A stretch of 64,000 nt of DNA from Physella acuta (Eukaryota; Mollusca; Gastropoda; Physidae), in assembly GCF_028476545.1 (NCBI RefSeq), contig NW_026732030.1, positions 372,001 through 436,000 on the forward strand. Direction: 5' to 3'. Below the pieces are notes generated by a model. It was given only the letters and a program-made list of their open reading frames with translations. It had not been told where the DNA came from and searched no databases. Positions 41,389 to 54,469 of this stretch are shown here, piece after piece. Each line of letters begins with the position of its first letter. Position 1 is the first letter of the stretch. Both the position numbers and the translations under genes were made by a program.

Positions 41389-41850
41389 GGTTTATCAATT
41401 TTATATTTAAATATTTCATAAACACTAGATTCTAGATCTAGTTTCAGACTAGTTTGCTCTGATGTTTGCATTGAATCTAAACTAAAAGAGTACTCTATAT
41501 ACCGCGAGTTAACCATAAAATATTTCTAGACTCTAGACCCATCTAGATTTAAGAATCTAGATTCTAGATCTAGATCTAAAACTCTAAAACTAATATTTTA
41601 AATTTTGGACATCTTGATCAAGGCCTGGATCTAGATTTAAATCTAAATTCTATAGGCCTAGGCCTACTTGTACCAGATCTAAACTACAAAGTAGGCCTCT
41701 ATACTATATTATACTATAAAATAAAAATAGCTATAAGTATTATTAAATAAGTAGTAAGTAAGTAGGCCTAATAACTTAATAAGTATAATCTATAATATTA
41801 TATATATAATGTCTATATCCCCTATGCTATAGTCTAGTATTGGCATAGGG

Positions 41851-41935
41851 CAGGGGTCGGCAACCTGCGGCTCGCGAGCAGCATGCGGCCCTTTTGATGT
41901 CTGGATGCTGCTCGCCAGTTCTATAATAATTATAT
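41851..41935 (+). mobile_element. Lone hAT-type end
   Basis: CAGGGGTCGGCAACCTGCGG with CTCGCGAGCAGCATGCGGCC is the well-known form of many hAT ends. No partner end or duplication was found downstream, so this is a truncated copy. Confidence 0.6.
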
Positions 41936-42099
41936 TTATTTTCATAGCTCATAAAAATATTACACTGTAAAAGCAACTGTAAACAAGATTAAAACACTAA
42001 GAATTGGTGAAGAAGAGTGTATACAGACAGCTGCTTGGGTACAAACAAGGCCCAGCTCCACACACTTTCACACCTTCCGAACCCCCACTAGACATCATC

Positions 42100-42155
42100 A
42101 CAAAATTGCACCTGTCCTCCCCCTAAAACTGTGACATCATTTATAGACAACCCCT
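42100..42155. mobile_element. Remnant end of the GGGGTC MITE
   Basis: CTCCCCCTAAAACTGTGACA then TCATTTATAGACAACCCC matches the right end of the element at 39979-40380. Confidence 0.5.
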
Positions 42156-42737
42156 TTTCACAGTCCTGGTCACACAAATTTGAGAAGGCAAATATATTTC
42201 ATCTGACAAAAAGTGTGGGGTGGTAGTTTCCATCTACTTTAAAAGTTGAATTTTTTTACAATGTGTGACCATGGTAGTTAGGTTAAGTAGGGCCTGATTA
42301 ATTTATTTTTTAATAAAATAGCCCAGAAGTAGCCACCTTTTTGTTGTAGGATAACAATTAAGCTTAAACATTAGGTTTTATCAACCAAAACTAGTACTAG
42401 TATGGTTGAGCCTACTAAATATAAGTAGGCTAAGATCTTAAGTATTGCATAGGCCATAGGCCCGTAAAAACAAATAGGTATTTTACCAAATGTAATAGTA
42501 GATGATGAAAAGATTTTATGTTGGTTTAATGTTGTAGCTTTTAAAATGAAGTTAGTATCAATTAACTCAAACCTCAATATCTTATCAAATTATTTAAGTG
42601 GTTTTTTTCTTCTTATTCTAATACACAACCTATAGATTTGAAAGTGTACGTAACTTTTTATTAATACACATTTAAGTTGTTTATTTTTATTTCAGCAGGG
42701 TACATTTGCATCACTAAGATTTTATTTAACTGAAGCC

Positions 42738-45041
42738 ATGCCATTTGGACAGGTAGTTGTTGGCCCTCCTGGTTCAGGAAAAACAACTTACTGTGCAGGT
42801 AACTTTTTCTATTCTTAATACATACACTTTAAATTTCTTATATTCCTTGTTTTGACTAAATCCAATTCTAATACTTGTAGTATTGTTTTTATAGGAATGT
42901 TCCAGTTGCTGACTTCTTTAGGAAGAGAGGTTGCAGTTATCAACATGGATCCTGCTAATGACAATTTGCCATACCCTTGTGCTGTGGACATATCAGAGCT
43001 AATTTCTCTAGAAGATGTCATGACTTATTTACATTTAGGGCCCAATGGAGGACTAGTATACTGCCTGGAGTACCTGGAAAAGAATGTTTCTTGGTTAAAG
43101 GAAAAGCTAGAAATAATTAAAGACAAATACCTTTTATTTGACTTTCCTGGACAGGTAAAATAAAAATGTCTTGTACATTTATAGTCACACTACTACTATT
43201 TTTAAAGATTAAATTACTTAACAGTTGGCCAATATTGTATGACTGTAACCTTTTATTAATCCTGTTGGGACCGGCTTACTTTTTTATGGTAAGCTTAACA
43301 TTGGAGATAGATTTATGATATGGGCTAGAAATAGTTTTAGACAGTTGCTAATGCACATGTTAAAAAATGTTATCCCATAGAATGAAAATGACTGGTGAAG
43401 AGATAATTTTTAATACAAAAATTGTTGAGCACTACAACAATGCTAATTCTACAACAATATATTCAAATAACTTTAAGAGAGCATTGTTGATTTAAAAATA
43501 TTCTGCTTTTATTAAATAAAATACATTTGCATTTCCTGAAGTCTTTTTAAGTAATCAACTCAGTATCCAATGTCCTGAAAATTTGTACTAATTGAATGAT
43601 TCACTGATTGTCACATATTGAATAGCTTTGTTATTGAAACATAAATATGCAAAGCAGTATCAATCCAGGGTAAACCACAAAAAAACTTATGTAAAATTAC
43701 AGGAAATTTTTACCTGATGAATGATATCATGAAATTGCAGCTAGTTGGAGTATTATCTCCCCCATTTGCTTACACATATGGTGGCTATGACTACTGGCAA
43801 GCTGCACACAGTGATACATTAAAATACTTTTTTTATCTAATGTGTTTACTCTTAGTTTCTCCCCTATCATTACTCTGTGTATTGCTTCCCAGGTAGAGTT
43901 GTACACACATCACAACTCAGTTAAAAACCTTCTAGAGCAGCTGACCAGCTGGGATTTCAGACTTACTGCTGTACACTTAGTCGACTCTCACTACTGCTCT
44001 GATCCTGGTAAATTTGTGGCTGTTTTACTGACATCACTCAACACCATGCTGCAGGTAAAATCCTAATGGTGGAGACTTTTCATTTTATTTAACTTACAAT
44101 TTTGAGAACAAAAAACTTTTTTACATAGATCACATCACATTTAAAAAAAAAGTCAATGGTTTAAGTTTCACTGAATACATTTTTTAGATAACTTTTTCAA
44201 CAAACCTCATGTTGCACCATTCATGTTTTATTAATTCATCCATCAATTTTTTATATTTTGTTTGTATTTTTAATAATATTATAGTATTTATTTTTTTTAT
44301 ATCCCCTATTAATTGTTACTTTATAATTTTCTCCATATTTCAGTTAAGCCTCCCACATGTAAATGTATTGTCCAAAGTTGATTTAATAGAGAAACATGGA
44401 AAGCTTGCTTTTAATCCAGATTACTACACAGATGTCTTAGATTTACATTACCTTTTGGATCACTTACAGGTAAGTCTCTAATGTCTCTTTTTTTAATCAA
44501 AGAGGTTTAGGTAATGTTGGATTAAAAATATTTTGTTTGTTTACTATTAGTTAGCAAGGTGTGTAACTTTAAATACTTCTGTACAGGATGATCCTTTACT
44601 ACACAAGTACAAAAAATTAAATGAGGCATTAGTTGGTATTGTTGAAGATTATAGCCTTGTGACTTTTGTCCCATTAAGTGTTGAGGTAAGAACTCATTGT
44701 ATTTTCTATATGGCTTAAAATATTAGTTTCATTTGACAAAAATAATTTAATAACTTCTTATTAGGTGAACTCGCTAGCTCAAATGTTTAAATATCTTTAT
44801 AATCACATAACCCTGTAAAAAATTAACTAATCAAATACATTTTTAGGATAAAGAAAGCATTCTTAGAGTTTTGAAAGTTGTGGATAAAAGCAATGGATAT
44901 GTATTTGGATCTCTTGAGGACAGAAGTTTAGAGTCCCTTATGTCTTGTGCAGTTGGAGCTGAGTTTGAATATGACAAGATCAAAGATGTGAAAGAAAAAT
45001 ACATGGATATGGAAACAGAAGATCTGGATGAAAGTGGATGA
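42738..45041 (+). CDS. GPN2: GPN-loop GTPase 2
   Basis: Cytoplasmic GTPase of the GPN/XAB1 family, which in yeast and human helps assemble and import RNA polymerase II and III. Six exons: 42738-42798, 42895-43154, 43893-44054, 44344-44469, 44587-44685, 44847-45041, all GT-AG, joining to 300 residues (human 310). Motifs in order: G1 GPPGSGKTT (residues 9-17), G2 region [18 protein letters not shown], the family insert GPNGG, G3 [14 protein letters not shown]4-type [10 protein letters not shown] (SKVD in place of NKxD, as in GPN2 of other animals), then [18 protein letters not shown] and [19 protein letters not shown], ending in an acidic tail [10 protein letters not shown]. The GPN motif and C-terminal wording separate it from GPN1 and GPN3. 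It lies divergent to TMEM19. Confidence 0.97.
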
Positions 45042-45658
45042 TATGTTGTTTAAAATGTGAAGTGTGGCATTTTTAGAATTTTAATCAGACTTGAATTTTT
45101 GTTTAAAGTTATTCTGCCAGTAATATTTTTCAGACTTTTTATGGCTACATTTTGTTAACTTAAAAAAAGTTTTCTAAATTGACTATCCTATTTATCATTA
45201 GTAAGTATAGTTATGCACCAAAATGTTTATGCATAAGCTTATTTATTTACTAAGTTATTTAATATAGACAAGGTGGTGATATTCCAATTTAACACTTCTC
45301 AAAAAGCTTTGTTGTGTGAACTTAATGTGATGCCACAGATAAGGGTGTTGCATCAGGCCTCAGTTACCTAGAAAAAAATGTCCATGTGTGCTTCGTGTTC
45401 ATTAAATCCAAAGATAAACTGTGTTGCATGAAAAAGTTACACTCAGTGTTTAAAACAGTTTCATTTGCTATTGAAGCCATTTGTAATTTGGAATACCTAT
45501 ATTGGTATAAAGCTTTTGTTTAGTATCCTAATGACATGCCACTACATTAACTGCAGCTAATTTTGCTAAACGTCTTTCACACATCCATTAAATAGTTAAA
45601 TAATTATTGTTATTGTGTGAGAATGATAGACTTCCAATGTAAATATTTTTAACATGTA

Positions 45659-45664
45659 AATAAA
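45659..45664 (+). terminator. Likely poly(A) signal of GPN2
   Basis: AATAAA about 620 bases past the GPN2 stop codon, in AT-rich sequence with no earlier canonical signal that I noticed. Confidence 0.45.
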
Positions 45665-46084
45665 CTTATAATTACATCATTATGATTTAATTATTTATAA
45701 TTTGCATGTACTTGGTACTTTTTATAAAGTTGTATACATACTTTTGGAATGTAAGCTTTATCCAAGCTTGGGACTGGCAAGATGAAAACAAACCCAGCAG
45801 TAATGTTAAAGTAGAACATTTATTGAGGTGCATTATGAACATTTATTGGGCTTCATCATGTTTAAAATCATGGGAAGAAGTTTCATTTCACAATTTAAAA
45901 CAATAAAATGTGAAACATTTCTTAACACATCAATTTTGGTATTACACCTGTATATACAGTATTATATTTTGGTAAACTTTTTTACTGTAGCTTCTTCCAT
46001 TGAAGGTCACATAGCTTGTTTTCACCCATGGACTCTATGGTTGTTCCACAACTCACATGGATTGAAAATGCATTGGTTGTCAAG

Positions 46085-46188
46085 AAATAGCAATATAAAC
46101 AGAAAGTGATATTTCAACGCCAAGCGTAGACAAAGGTACTTCTACCCTTGGCGTTGAACTATATAACTTTCTGTTTATATTGCCATTT
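46085..46188. repeat. Long imperfect hairpin, ~45-bp stem
   Basis: CAATATAAACAGAAAGT and TTCAACGCCAAG on the left pair with CTTGGCGTTGAA and ACTTTCTGTTTATATTG on the right, with only a few mismatches and bulges between, closing on a loop of roughly 10 bases (CAAAGGTACT region). The size is that of a generous microRNA precursor or of a very small inverted-repeat element. Confidence 0.85.
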
Positions 46189-46372
46189 CAGTTACAACGC
46201 CTGCTTCCACCCCCTCTACATGGTTGTCAAATATAATAGCAAACAGTGGCCTCAGTTTTACCAGGGACTGGGTTGCAGCAGCCTGTGTGTAGTGTATTGA
46301 ATGTTGCATTCCATTAGCAACGTTTTCTTGCATAGACTTTTTCCACTCCAGGACTTCAAGTGACTGAAACAT
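46175..46372 (-). CDS. Possible small coding exon, 65 codons, unrecognised
   Basis: Minus strand frame MFQSLEVLEWKKSMQENVAN, then GMQHSIHYTQAAATQSLVKL and IIFDNHVEGVEAGVVTEMAI, stopping inside the hairpin at 46085-46188. An acceptor (CATGTTTCAG) overlaps the start, so it could instead be a terminal exon entered from upstream. The residue mix is protein-like and richer in GC than its surroundings. No family recognised and no upstream exon found; a mobile-element fragment is possible. Confidence 0.35.
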   Translation of the reverse strand: MFQSLEVLEWKKSMQENVANGMQHSIHYTQAAATQSLVKLRPLFAIIFDNHVEGVEAGVVTEMAI

Positions 46373-46934
46373 GTTGGTCCTTTAAAAACATACAGGAACA
46401 TTCAAATATTGCATTACTGTTTCATGGATCAAGTTAGTAGTCGATTGAAAAGTATTGAATTCAGATAAATCAACCCTCATTGGTTTTCATTTGAAAAAAA
46501 AAGTGGGCCTACAGATAATAGTTTTAATAATCGCGTAATTTTTAGCTTAATCTGAGTATATTTAAACAAAAATTATTAATAACTTAGTGCACATGAAATT
46601 CAACTAGGCCCACTTCAAGCTAAATTTTTTTTTAAAATTATAATTTATGGACGTAACTTGATTCTTTGTTTACTGTCATGATAATCTTAGTTTACGTTTT
46701 CATTTAACCTAACTCACTAGTGGCTGATACCATATATAAGATGTGGGTAGGCCTACTATATCTCAATCCTCAAAAGAGAGGATTGACCCCCCCCCCCCGC
46801 CCCCTTTCTAAACTGGAACGATTAAACAACATATCTAGAAACAAAGTTTTCTCTGAAATCATAACCAACTTTCAAACTAAAATACTAAATTATAAAATAC
46901 CAGACCAATCTGAGTCATGAGTTTGTTTAATAAC

Positions 46935-48506
<1,572 letters not shown>

Positions 48507-48536
48507 TGGTAATAAATCAGTAAGGCAGCATCGTTG

Positions 48537-48595
48537 CAGGGGCGGAACTAGAAAAAAAGGGCCACCCCGCAAAATAAGTATTCTGGGGCCCCCTC

Positions 48596-48670
<75 letters not shown>

Positions 48671-49393
48671 GGGTATTAACATTGAATACTCATTTCTTGC
48701 CCGATCGGGTTTTGAAAAAAAAATGTTTTTTTTTTAAAATTAAACAAATAACAACATGTTATGTGTGTAAATGCGTTAGTCTGTTTTGTATTTCATCTTT
48801 ATATTTAGAACTAGTTTATTTAATGTTCGCTGTAATCCTGCCTACCCACAGTACTTAGCCGGTCAAAAGAATATAAAACATGAAAGCTTTGTGTGTGTAA
48901 TGGTTTCTCGTGTTATGTTTATTTTTATCTTTTTTTTTGTATTTATACTATTTGTTTTAAATATATTTCCAATTTATGCTACGTCATTCTTTAGTATGTA
49001 TTTAAAAAAAATAATAACTAAGAAAAGTAATTGCTTTTTCTTTTGTTTAGTACAAATATATTAAAAGGAGCTTATGAGCACTCCTATTTAACTACTTAAA
49101 AAAGGGAAAAAGTCATGGAAGTGTTCTGAACGTTCGCCTATCTTTCACACTACAGCTCAGGCATAGTTTTTTAACGCAACATCATGTGTTAGTTACTGTA
49201 TAACAACACTACTGTAGTAGATCTGTTTGTTATTTACAAAAGCTTTTACCGTCAAGTCAAAAATGCAAGAAAATTATTTTTTTTTAACTATAAAGAATTT
49301 ATTATGGTCGGTGATGGGCCCCTAGATGGCGTGGCCCCCCCCCCCCCCCCCCCCCGCATTGCGGGGTCTGGCGGCACTGTAGTTCCGCCCCTG
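48537..49393. mobile_element. 857-bp non-autonomous hAT element, sister copy
   Basis: Ends CAGGGGCGGAACTAG and GTAGTTCCGCCCCTG, perfect 8-bp duplication CATCGTTG (48529-48536, 49394-49401). It shares with 47430-48355 the TA array after GGGGCCCCC, the TTATGTTTATTTTTAT segment, GTTAGTTACTGTA and the CCGCATTGCGGGGTCTGGCG right end, but has diverged clearly. It inserted about 30 bases beyond the end of the 38-bp satellite. Confidence 0.95.
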
Positions 49394-49401
49394 CATCGTT
49401 G

Positions 49402-50654
49402 TATTACTCATCCAGCCTGTTCCTCGTTCTAAAATTCCAGTAAGATGTGCTGTATATCACGGCAAGTTCTTGATCAATTATTTATGGATTAGCCTAAGCT
49501 AACATTAAACACTTCCATCTGACACTTTGATTTTTATTACGGAAGAATTTTTACATTTACAAAATACCTGACGATAAAACGAAAAAAAAATCGATTCCAA
49601 CGACGTATGGTTCTAGACAAAGGCCACAATTAAAAGGTGTTTGCTCTTGTACAATGGTAGCTGACTTGTATGGATTTCAGTTTATCGATCTACCGAAGCT
49701 CCCTCCCCTTCCCCTGTCCTAATCACATTAACTGAGCACGTTTCGCCATTATCAGCACGGAAACTGTCAGATAAAAGACACGATGAAAAAAAAAACCAAC
49801 TGGATTGGGTGACCCTCTCGTCCTTCCCAGCGATCTAAGTTGAGGATAAAACAAAGCTGTTCAATTTTAGAAACAGAAGTTCTGATCAAAATAGCAACAT
49901 AAAAATATTTACGTTGAGTCGCATTATAAATAAGTTAGTATTACTGATTTAAACGTGGACTTCAACTCGACAGGTTGTGCTTTGATTGGATATATTTAGC
50001 CTAGCTGTTGGTTGCCAACAACGTTGTGTTAAAAATATCTTCTGTCTCGGTCATTGCGTGATAATTAATGAGTCAAGCAAATATTGATTTACATAAAAAC
50101 AATTCCTGCTAGACAAAGCTGTTGAATGCGTTGCTATGATATCAAGATTAATAAATAGCTAGCAGTTCTCTGGTATCGTGTTACGCGCGCTTTTTAAATA
50201 ATATAATAGAATCAACATGGTATTAGCTATACCAAGCGTTGTATCGTTGCATCACGTGATTCGGACATATGTATTATTGTTTTGGTTGAACTTACTTTAA
50301 GAGCAACTAAACCATGCTATTTATTAGGTTGAGTTACTTAAACTTAAAAGAAACATCGAACTCCTGGTTTCGCATTGTTGAGCACACACTAAATAAAGTA
50401 AACTCTATATCTTTAGTTTTTCAAGTTAGACTACTCTTGTAGTCAAGTCTCCTCGTGTTTTGTCTAATAACTTGAAGCTCCACCAGTCTCCTCTAGGGGC
50501 GCGTGCCTTACCTGGGCGTCAGGTTGAGAGCTCGTGGGTCGCCCATTCATGATGACCTCTCTCAACCTGCCGGTATAGTCCTAAGTACTGAATACATTCG
50601 TTATTAACCAAGCTTATTTTAAAAGTAAACAGGGCATTCGTTGTTTATCAAACT
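49402..50654. other. No gene seen
   Basis: AT-rich intergenic DNA. Around 50515-50575 CAGGTTGAGAG and CTCTCAACCTG form an 11-bp stem within a GC-rich block (GGGGCGCGTGCCTTACCTGG), perhaps an old SINE head, but without clear A and B boxes. Confidence 0.5.
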
Positions 50655-50662
50655 ATTCTCAG

Positions 50663-50861
50663 CAGTGTTTCTCTCCCCCCCCCCCCCCCCCCCCGAAATA
50701 AGTCTACCGTCCACCGAACGAAAAGGAATTTATATTGAAAATATATACTTTTTAACAGTGTCCGTCCCCCGGACATACTTTTGTCCGCCTCCCCCCCCCC
50801 CCTCGAAAATTTCAAGTGCCCCCCCCCACCCCCCGGAGAAAAAAGTCTGGAAGAAGCACTG
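50663..50861. mobile_element. 199-bp hAT-type element, TTTCTTCC family
   Basis: Begins CAGTGTTTCTCTCC and ends GTCTGGAAGAAGCACTG, with a perfect 8-bp duplication ATTCTCAG (50655-50662, 50862-50869). The interior is C-run rich with TCCGTCCCCCGGACATACTT. Non-coding. Confidence 0.9.
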
Positions 50862-50964
50862 ATTCTCAGACTAGAATGTATAAATATGGCGTATGTTTCT
50901 TGGGAAAAAAAAGACACGCAGAGAAGCGCATGAGACAATGTTAGCGAGAGAAGGGGAGTAGTTC

Positions 50965-51148
50965 ACTGACGTAGGCAAGGGTGTTGGGGAGGGGGGGGGG
51001 GTAAGGTTAGATGCTTTATAGGCCTACTTTTACCAGCGTCCGCTTCCTCGGAAAATTTAGTTCCACCCTGCCCCCCACCCCCAAATTTAACAGCAACCCC
51101 CCCCCCCCCCGGAGAAAAAAGTCTGAAAGAGACACTAGCTGTTATAAC
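50965..51148. mobile_element. Decayed copy of the TTTCTTCC hAT-type family
   Basis: The right end GGAGAAAAAAGTCTGAAAGA then GACACT, CAGCGTCCGCTTCCTCGGAA and the G and C runs match 50663-50861. The left end and the target duplication cannot be defined. Confidence 0.6.
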
Positions 51149-51687
51149 GTATGTCCCCCGTCTGTATGACAGTATCACATGACAATTAACTTGTAAGCTG
51201 TGAGTAGTCGAGAAATGTCAGTGAGGCTAAAAGACAATATTACGTACCGATCATTGGAGATTACCCACGCAAAGTCAATAGTCCCCTCCCCCGATCAATT
51301 ATCTACTGTCAGTCCCTCCCCCCTTTCGAACACATCCCATGGTAATTACCTCCCCTTGAGAAAACACTGGTACATTTTACCAGCATCGTGAGATAACCAG
51401 AATCCTATATTATAACTATAATGGACGAAAAATAAACAAAATACATCATAATGTATACTACCCTCTTAGATGTCAAAACTGAATAAAAACAACTAATTGT
51501 AATAAACTTATGTCATGTAGAAAATTGACAAATTCTAGCCCAGACCCTTGTCTTGACTTTAACCCTGTACATTGCCTTACGTTAACTGTTAGGATTGTTT
51601 AGTGTCCATTGTAATCGACGAGCGTGTAAGTGTCCTACTCGAGTGGGCGGAGGGGGAGAGAGATTTAGGAATAGAGGGGTATATGAC

Positions 51688-51995
51688 CAGTGTTTCTTCC
51701 AGACTTTTTTCTACGGGTGGGGCACTTAATATTTTCGGGGGGGGGGGGGGGAGGGCGGACACTAGTAAAAGGTATGTTTACAAAATTCCATCTCGTGCGG
51801 GGGTCTTCCAGACTTTTTTCTACGGGTGGGGGCACTTAATATTTTCGGGGGGGGGAGGGAGGGCGGACACTAGTAAAAGGTATGTTTACAAAATTCCATC
51901 TCGTGCGGGGGGGGGAGAGGTAGATTTTCTTCGGGGGGGGGGGGTCGGAGCGCACCCCCCCCCTTCCCCGTAAGAGATGCCTGGAAGAAACTCTG
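51688..51995. mobile_element. 308-bp hAT-type element with internal tandem duplication
   Basis: Ends CAGTGTTTCTTCCAGAC and GCCTGGAAGAAACTCTG, perfect 8-bp duplication TATATGAC (51680-51687, 51996-52003). Inside, a ~110-bp block from CAGACTTTTTTCTACGGGTG to AAATTCCATCTCGTGCGGGG occurs twice in tandem, explaining its length against the 199-bp relative. Confidence 0.92.
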
Positions 51996-52286
51996 TATAT
52001 GACACGAGGATGGGTGGAGGGTGTAACTGACAAGGGGTAATGTCCTGGGCAATTAAGTACGTGATATTTTGGAATCAAGTGTTCAGCCTAAAAGATGCAT
52101 TAGAAAATAAAACGCGAATGAGGATCTATGGTATTTATCTCGCTATGAGGAGTCTAGACACAAAGAAAGGTTGTATAGACAAAACTTGACACGTGACCAA
52201 GATGGAAACAGACGAGAAGCCTCAAGTGCTTGATACGGTGGAGATCATAACACATGAGTTCAATCTTTTCAGTTTGTTATGGGAAG

Positions 52287-54345
52287 AGTTAAATGTGGAG
52301 AGATAGATTTGGAGAGATAGATGTGGAGAGATAGATTTAGAGAGATAGATGTGGAGAGATAGATGTGGAGAGGTAGATGTGGAGAGATAGATATGGAGAG
52401 ATAGATTTAGAGAGATAGATGTGGAGAGATAGATGTGGAGAGGTAGATGTGGAGAGATAGATATGGAGATATATATTTGGAGAGAGATGTGGAGAGTAAG
52501 ATGTGGAGAGTTAGATGTGGAGAGATAGATATGGAGAGATAGATGTGGAGAGATAGATGTGGAGAGATAGGTGTGGAGAGATAGATGTTGAGAGATAGAT
52601 GTGGAGAGATAGATGTGGAGAGATAGATGTGGAGAGATAGATGTGGAGAGATAGATGTGGAGAGTAAGATGTGGAGAGATAGATGTGGAGAGATAGATGT
52701 GGAGAGGTAGATGTGGAGAGATAGATATGGAGAGATAGATTTAGAGAGATAGATGTGGAGAGATAGATGTGGAGAGGTAGATGTGGAGAGATAGATATGG
52801 AGAGGTAGATGTGGAGAGATAGATGTGGAGAGGTAGATGTGGAGAGATAGATGTGGAGAGGTAGATGTGGAGAGGTAGATGTGGAGAGATAGATGTGGAG
52901 AGGTAGATGTGGAGAGATAGATGTGGAGATATATATTTGGAGAGAGATGTGGAGAGTAAGATGTGGAGAGTTAGATGTGGAGAGTTAGATGTGGAGAGAT
53001 AGATGTGGAGAGATAGATGTGGAGAGGTAGATGTGGAGAGATAGATGTGGAGAGGTAGATGTGGAGAGATAGATGTGGAGAGGCATATTTGGAGAGAGAT
53101 GTGGAGAGTAAGATGTGGAGAGTTAGATGTGGAGAGATAGATATGGAGAGATAGATGTGGAGAGATAGATTTAGAGAGATAGATGTGGAGAGGTAGATGT
53201 GGAGAGATAGATATGGAGAGATAGATGTGGAGAGGTAGATGTGGAGAGATAGATGTGGAGAGGTAGATGTGGAGAGATAGATGTGGAGAGATATATTTGG
53301 AGAGAGATGTGGAGAGTAAGATGTGGAGAGTTAGATGTGGAGAGTTAGATGTGGAGAGATAGATGTGGAGAGATAGATATGGAGAGGTAGATGTGGAGAG
53401 ATAGATGTGGAGAGGTAGATGTGGAGAGATAGATGTGGAGAGGCATATTTGGAGAGAGATGTGGAGAGTTAGATGTGGAGAGATAGATGTGGAGAGGTAG
53501 ATGTGGAGAGATAGATGTGGAGAGGTAGATGTGGAGAGATAGATGTGGAGAGGCATATTTGGAGAGAGATGTGGAGAGTAAGATGTGGAGAGTTAGATGT
53601 GGAGAGATAGATATGGAGAGATAGATGTGGAGAGATAGATTTAGAGAGATAGATGTGGAGAGATAGATGTGGAGAGGTAGATGTGGAGAGTTAGATGTGG
53701 AGAGATAGATATGGAGAGATAGATGTGGAGAGATAGATGTGGAGAGATAGATTTAGAGATATAGATTTAGAGAGATAGATGTGGAGAGATAGATATTGAG
53801 AGATGAACATGGAGAGAGATTTAGAGAGATAGATGTGGAGAGATAGATGTGGAGAGATAGATGTGGAGAGATAGATTTAGAGATATAGATTTAGAGAGAT
53901 AGATGTGGAGAGATAGATATTGAGAGATGAATATGGAGAGAGATTTCGAGAGATAGATGTGGAGAGATAGATGTGGAGAGACAGATGTGGAGAGATAGAT
54001 GTGGAGAGATAGATGTGGAGAGATAGATGTTGAGAGATATATATGGAGAGATAGATATGGAGAGATAGATTTAGAGAGATAGATGTGGAGAGATAGATTT
54101 AGAGAGATAGATGTGGAGAGATAGATGTGGAGAGATAGATGTGGAGAGATAGATGTGGAGAGATAGATGTGGAGAGATATATATGGAGAGATAGATGTGG
54201 AGAGATATATTTGGAGAGAGATGTGGAGAGTAAGATGTGGAGAGTTAGATGTGGAGAGATAGATATGGAGAGATAGATGTGGAGAGATAGATGTGGAGAG
54301 ATAAATGTGGAGTGATAGATGTGGAGAGATAGATATTGAGAAAAA
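52287..54345. repeat. 2-kb minisatellite of a 14-bp purine-rich unit
   Basis: About 145 copies of ATGTGGAGAGATAG with variants (ATATGGAGAGATAG, TTTAGAGAGATAG, GGTAG, GTAAG, GTTAG). Longer phrases recur, such as ATTTGGAGAGAGATGTGGAG then GTAAG and GTTAG, at about 52477, 52933, 53090, 53290, 53440, 53560 and 54205, showing higher-order structure. One strand has almost no C. Minus-strand open frame of His/Leu/Ser repeats is an artefact. Confidence 0.95.
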
Positions 54346-54469
54346 GATGTTGGAAGATATTTGAAGATTGAGGTGTGTAGATTTATATACAGAGCAAGAT
54401 GTGGAGAGTTTGGAGAGTTAGATGTGAAGAGTTAGATGTGAAGAGTTAGATTTAGGCTTTAGATTACAT

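Larger units (their letters stand above)
41389..42737. promoter_or_regulatory. Shared upstream region of TMEM19 and GPN2
   Basis: 1.35 kb between two start codons facing away from each other. It is rich in TCTAGA, AGATCT and AGGCCTA palindromes. An acceptor-like TTTATTTCAG at about 42690-42697 before the GPN2 start suggests a non-coding first exon of GPN2 upstream. Promoter role is inferred from layout. Confidence 0.35.

Noticed and set aside
46720-46920. 66-codon plus frame
   Set aside because: Contains a long C run, no homology and no splice signal; chance frame.
52741-53556. 271-codon His/Leu/Ser frame
   Set aside because: Artefact of the 14-bp array.
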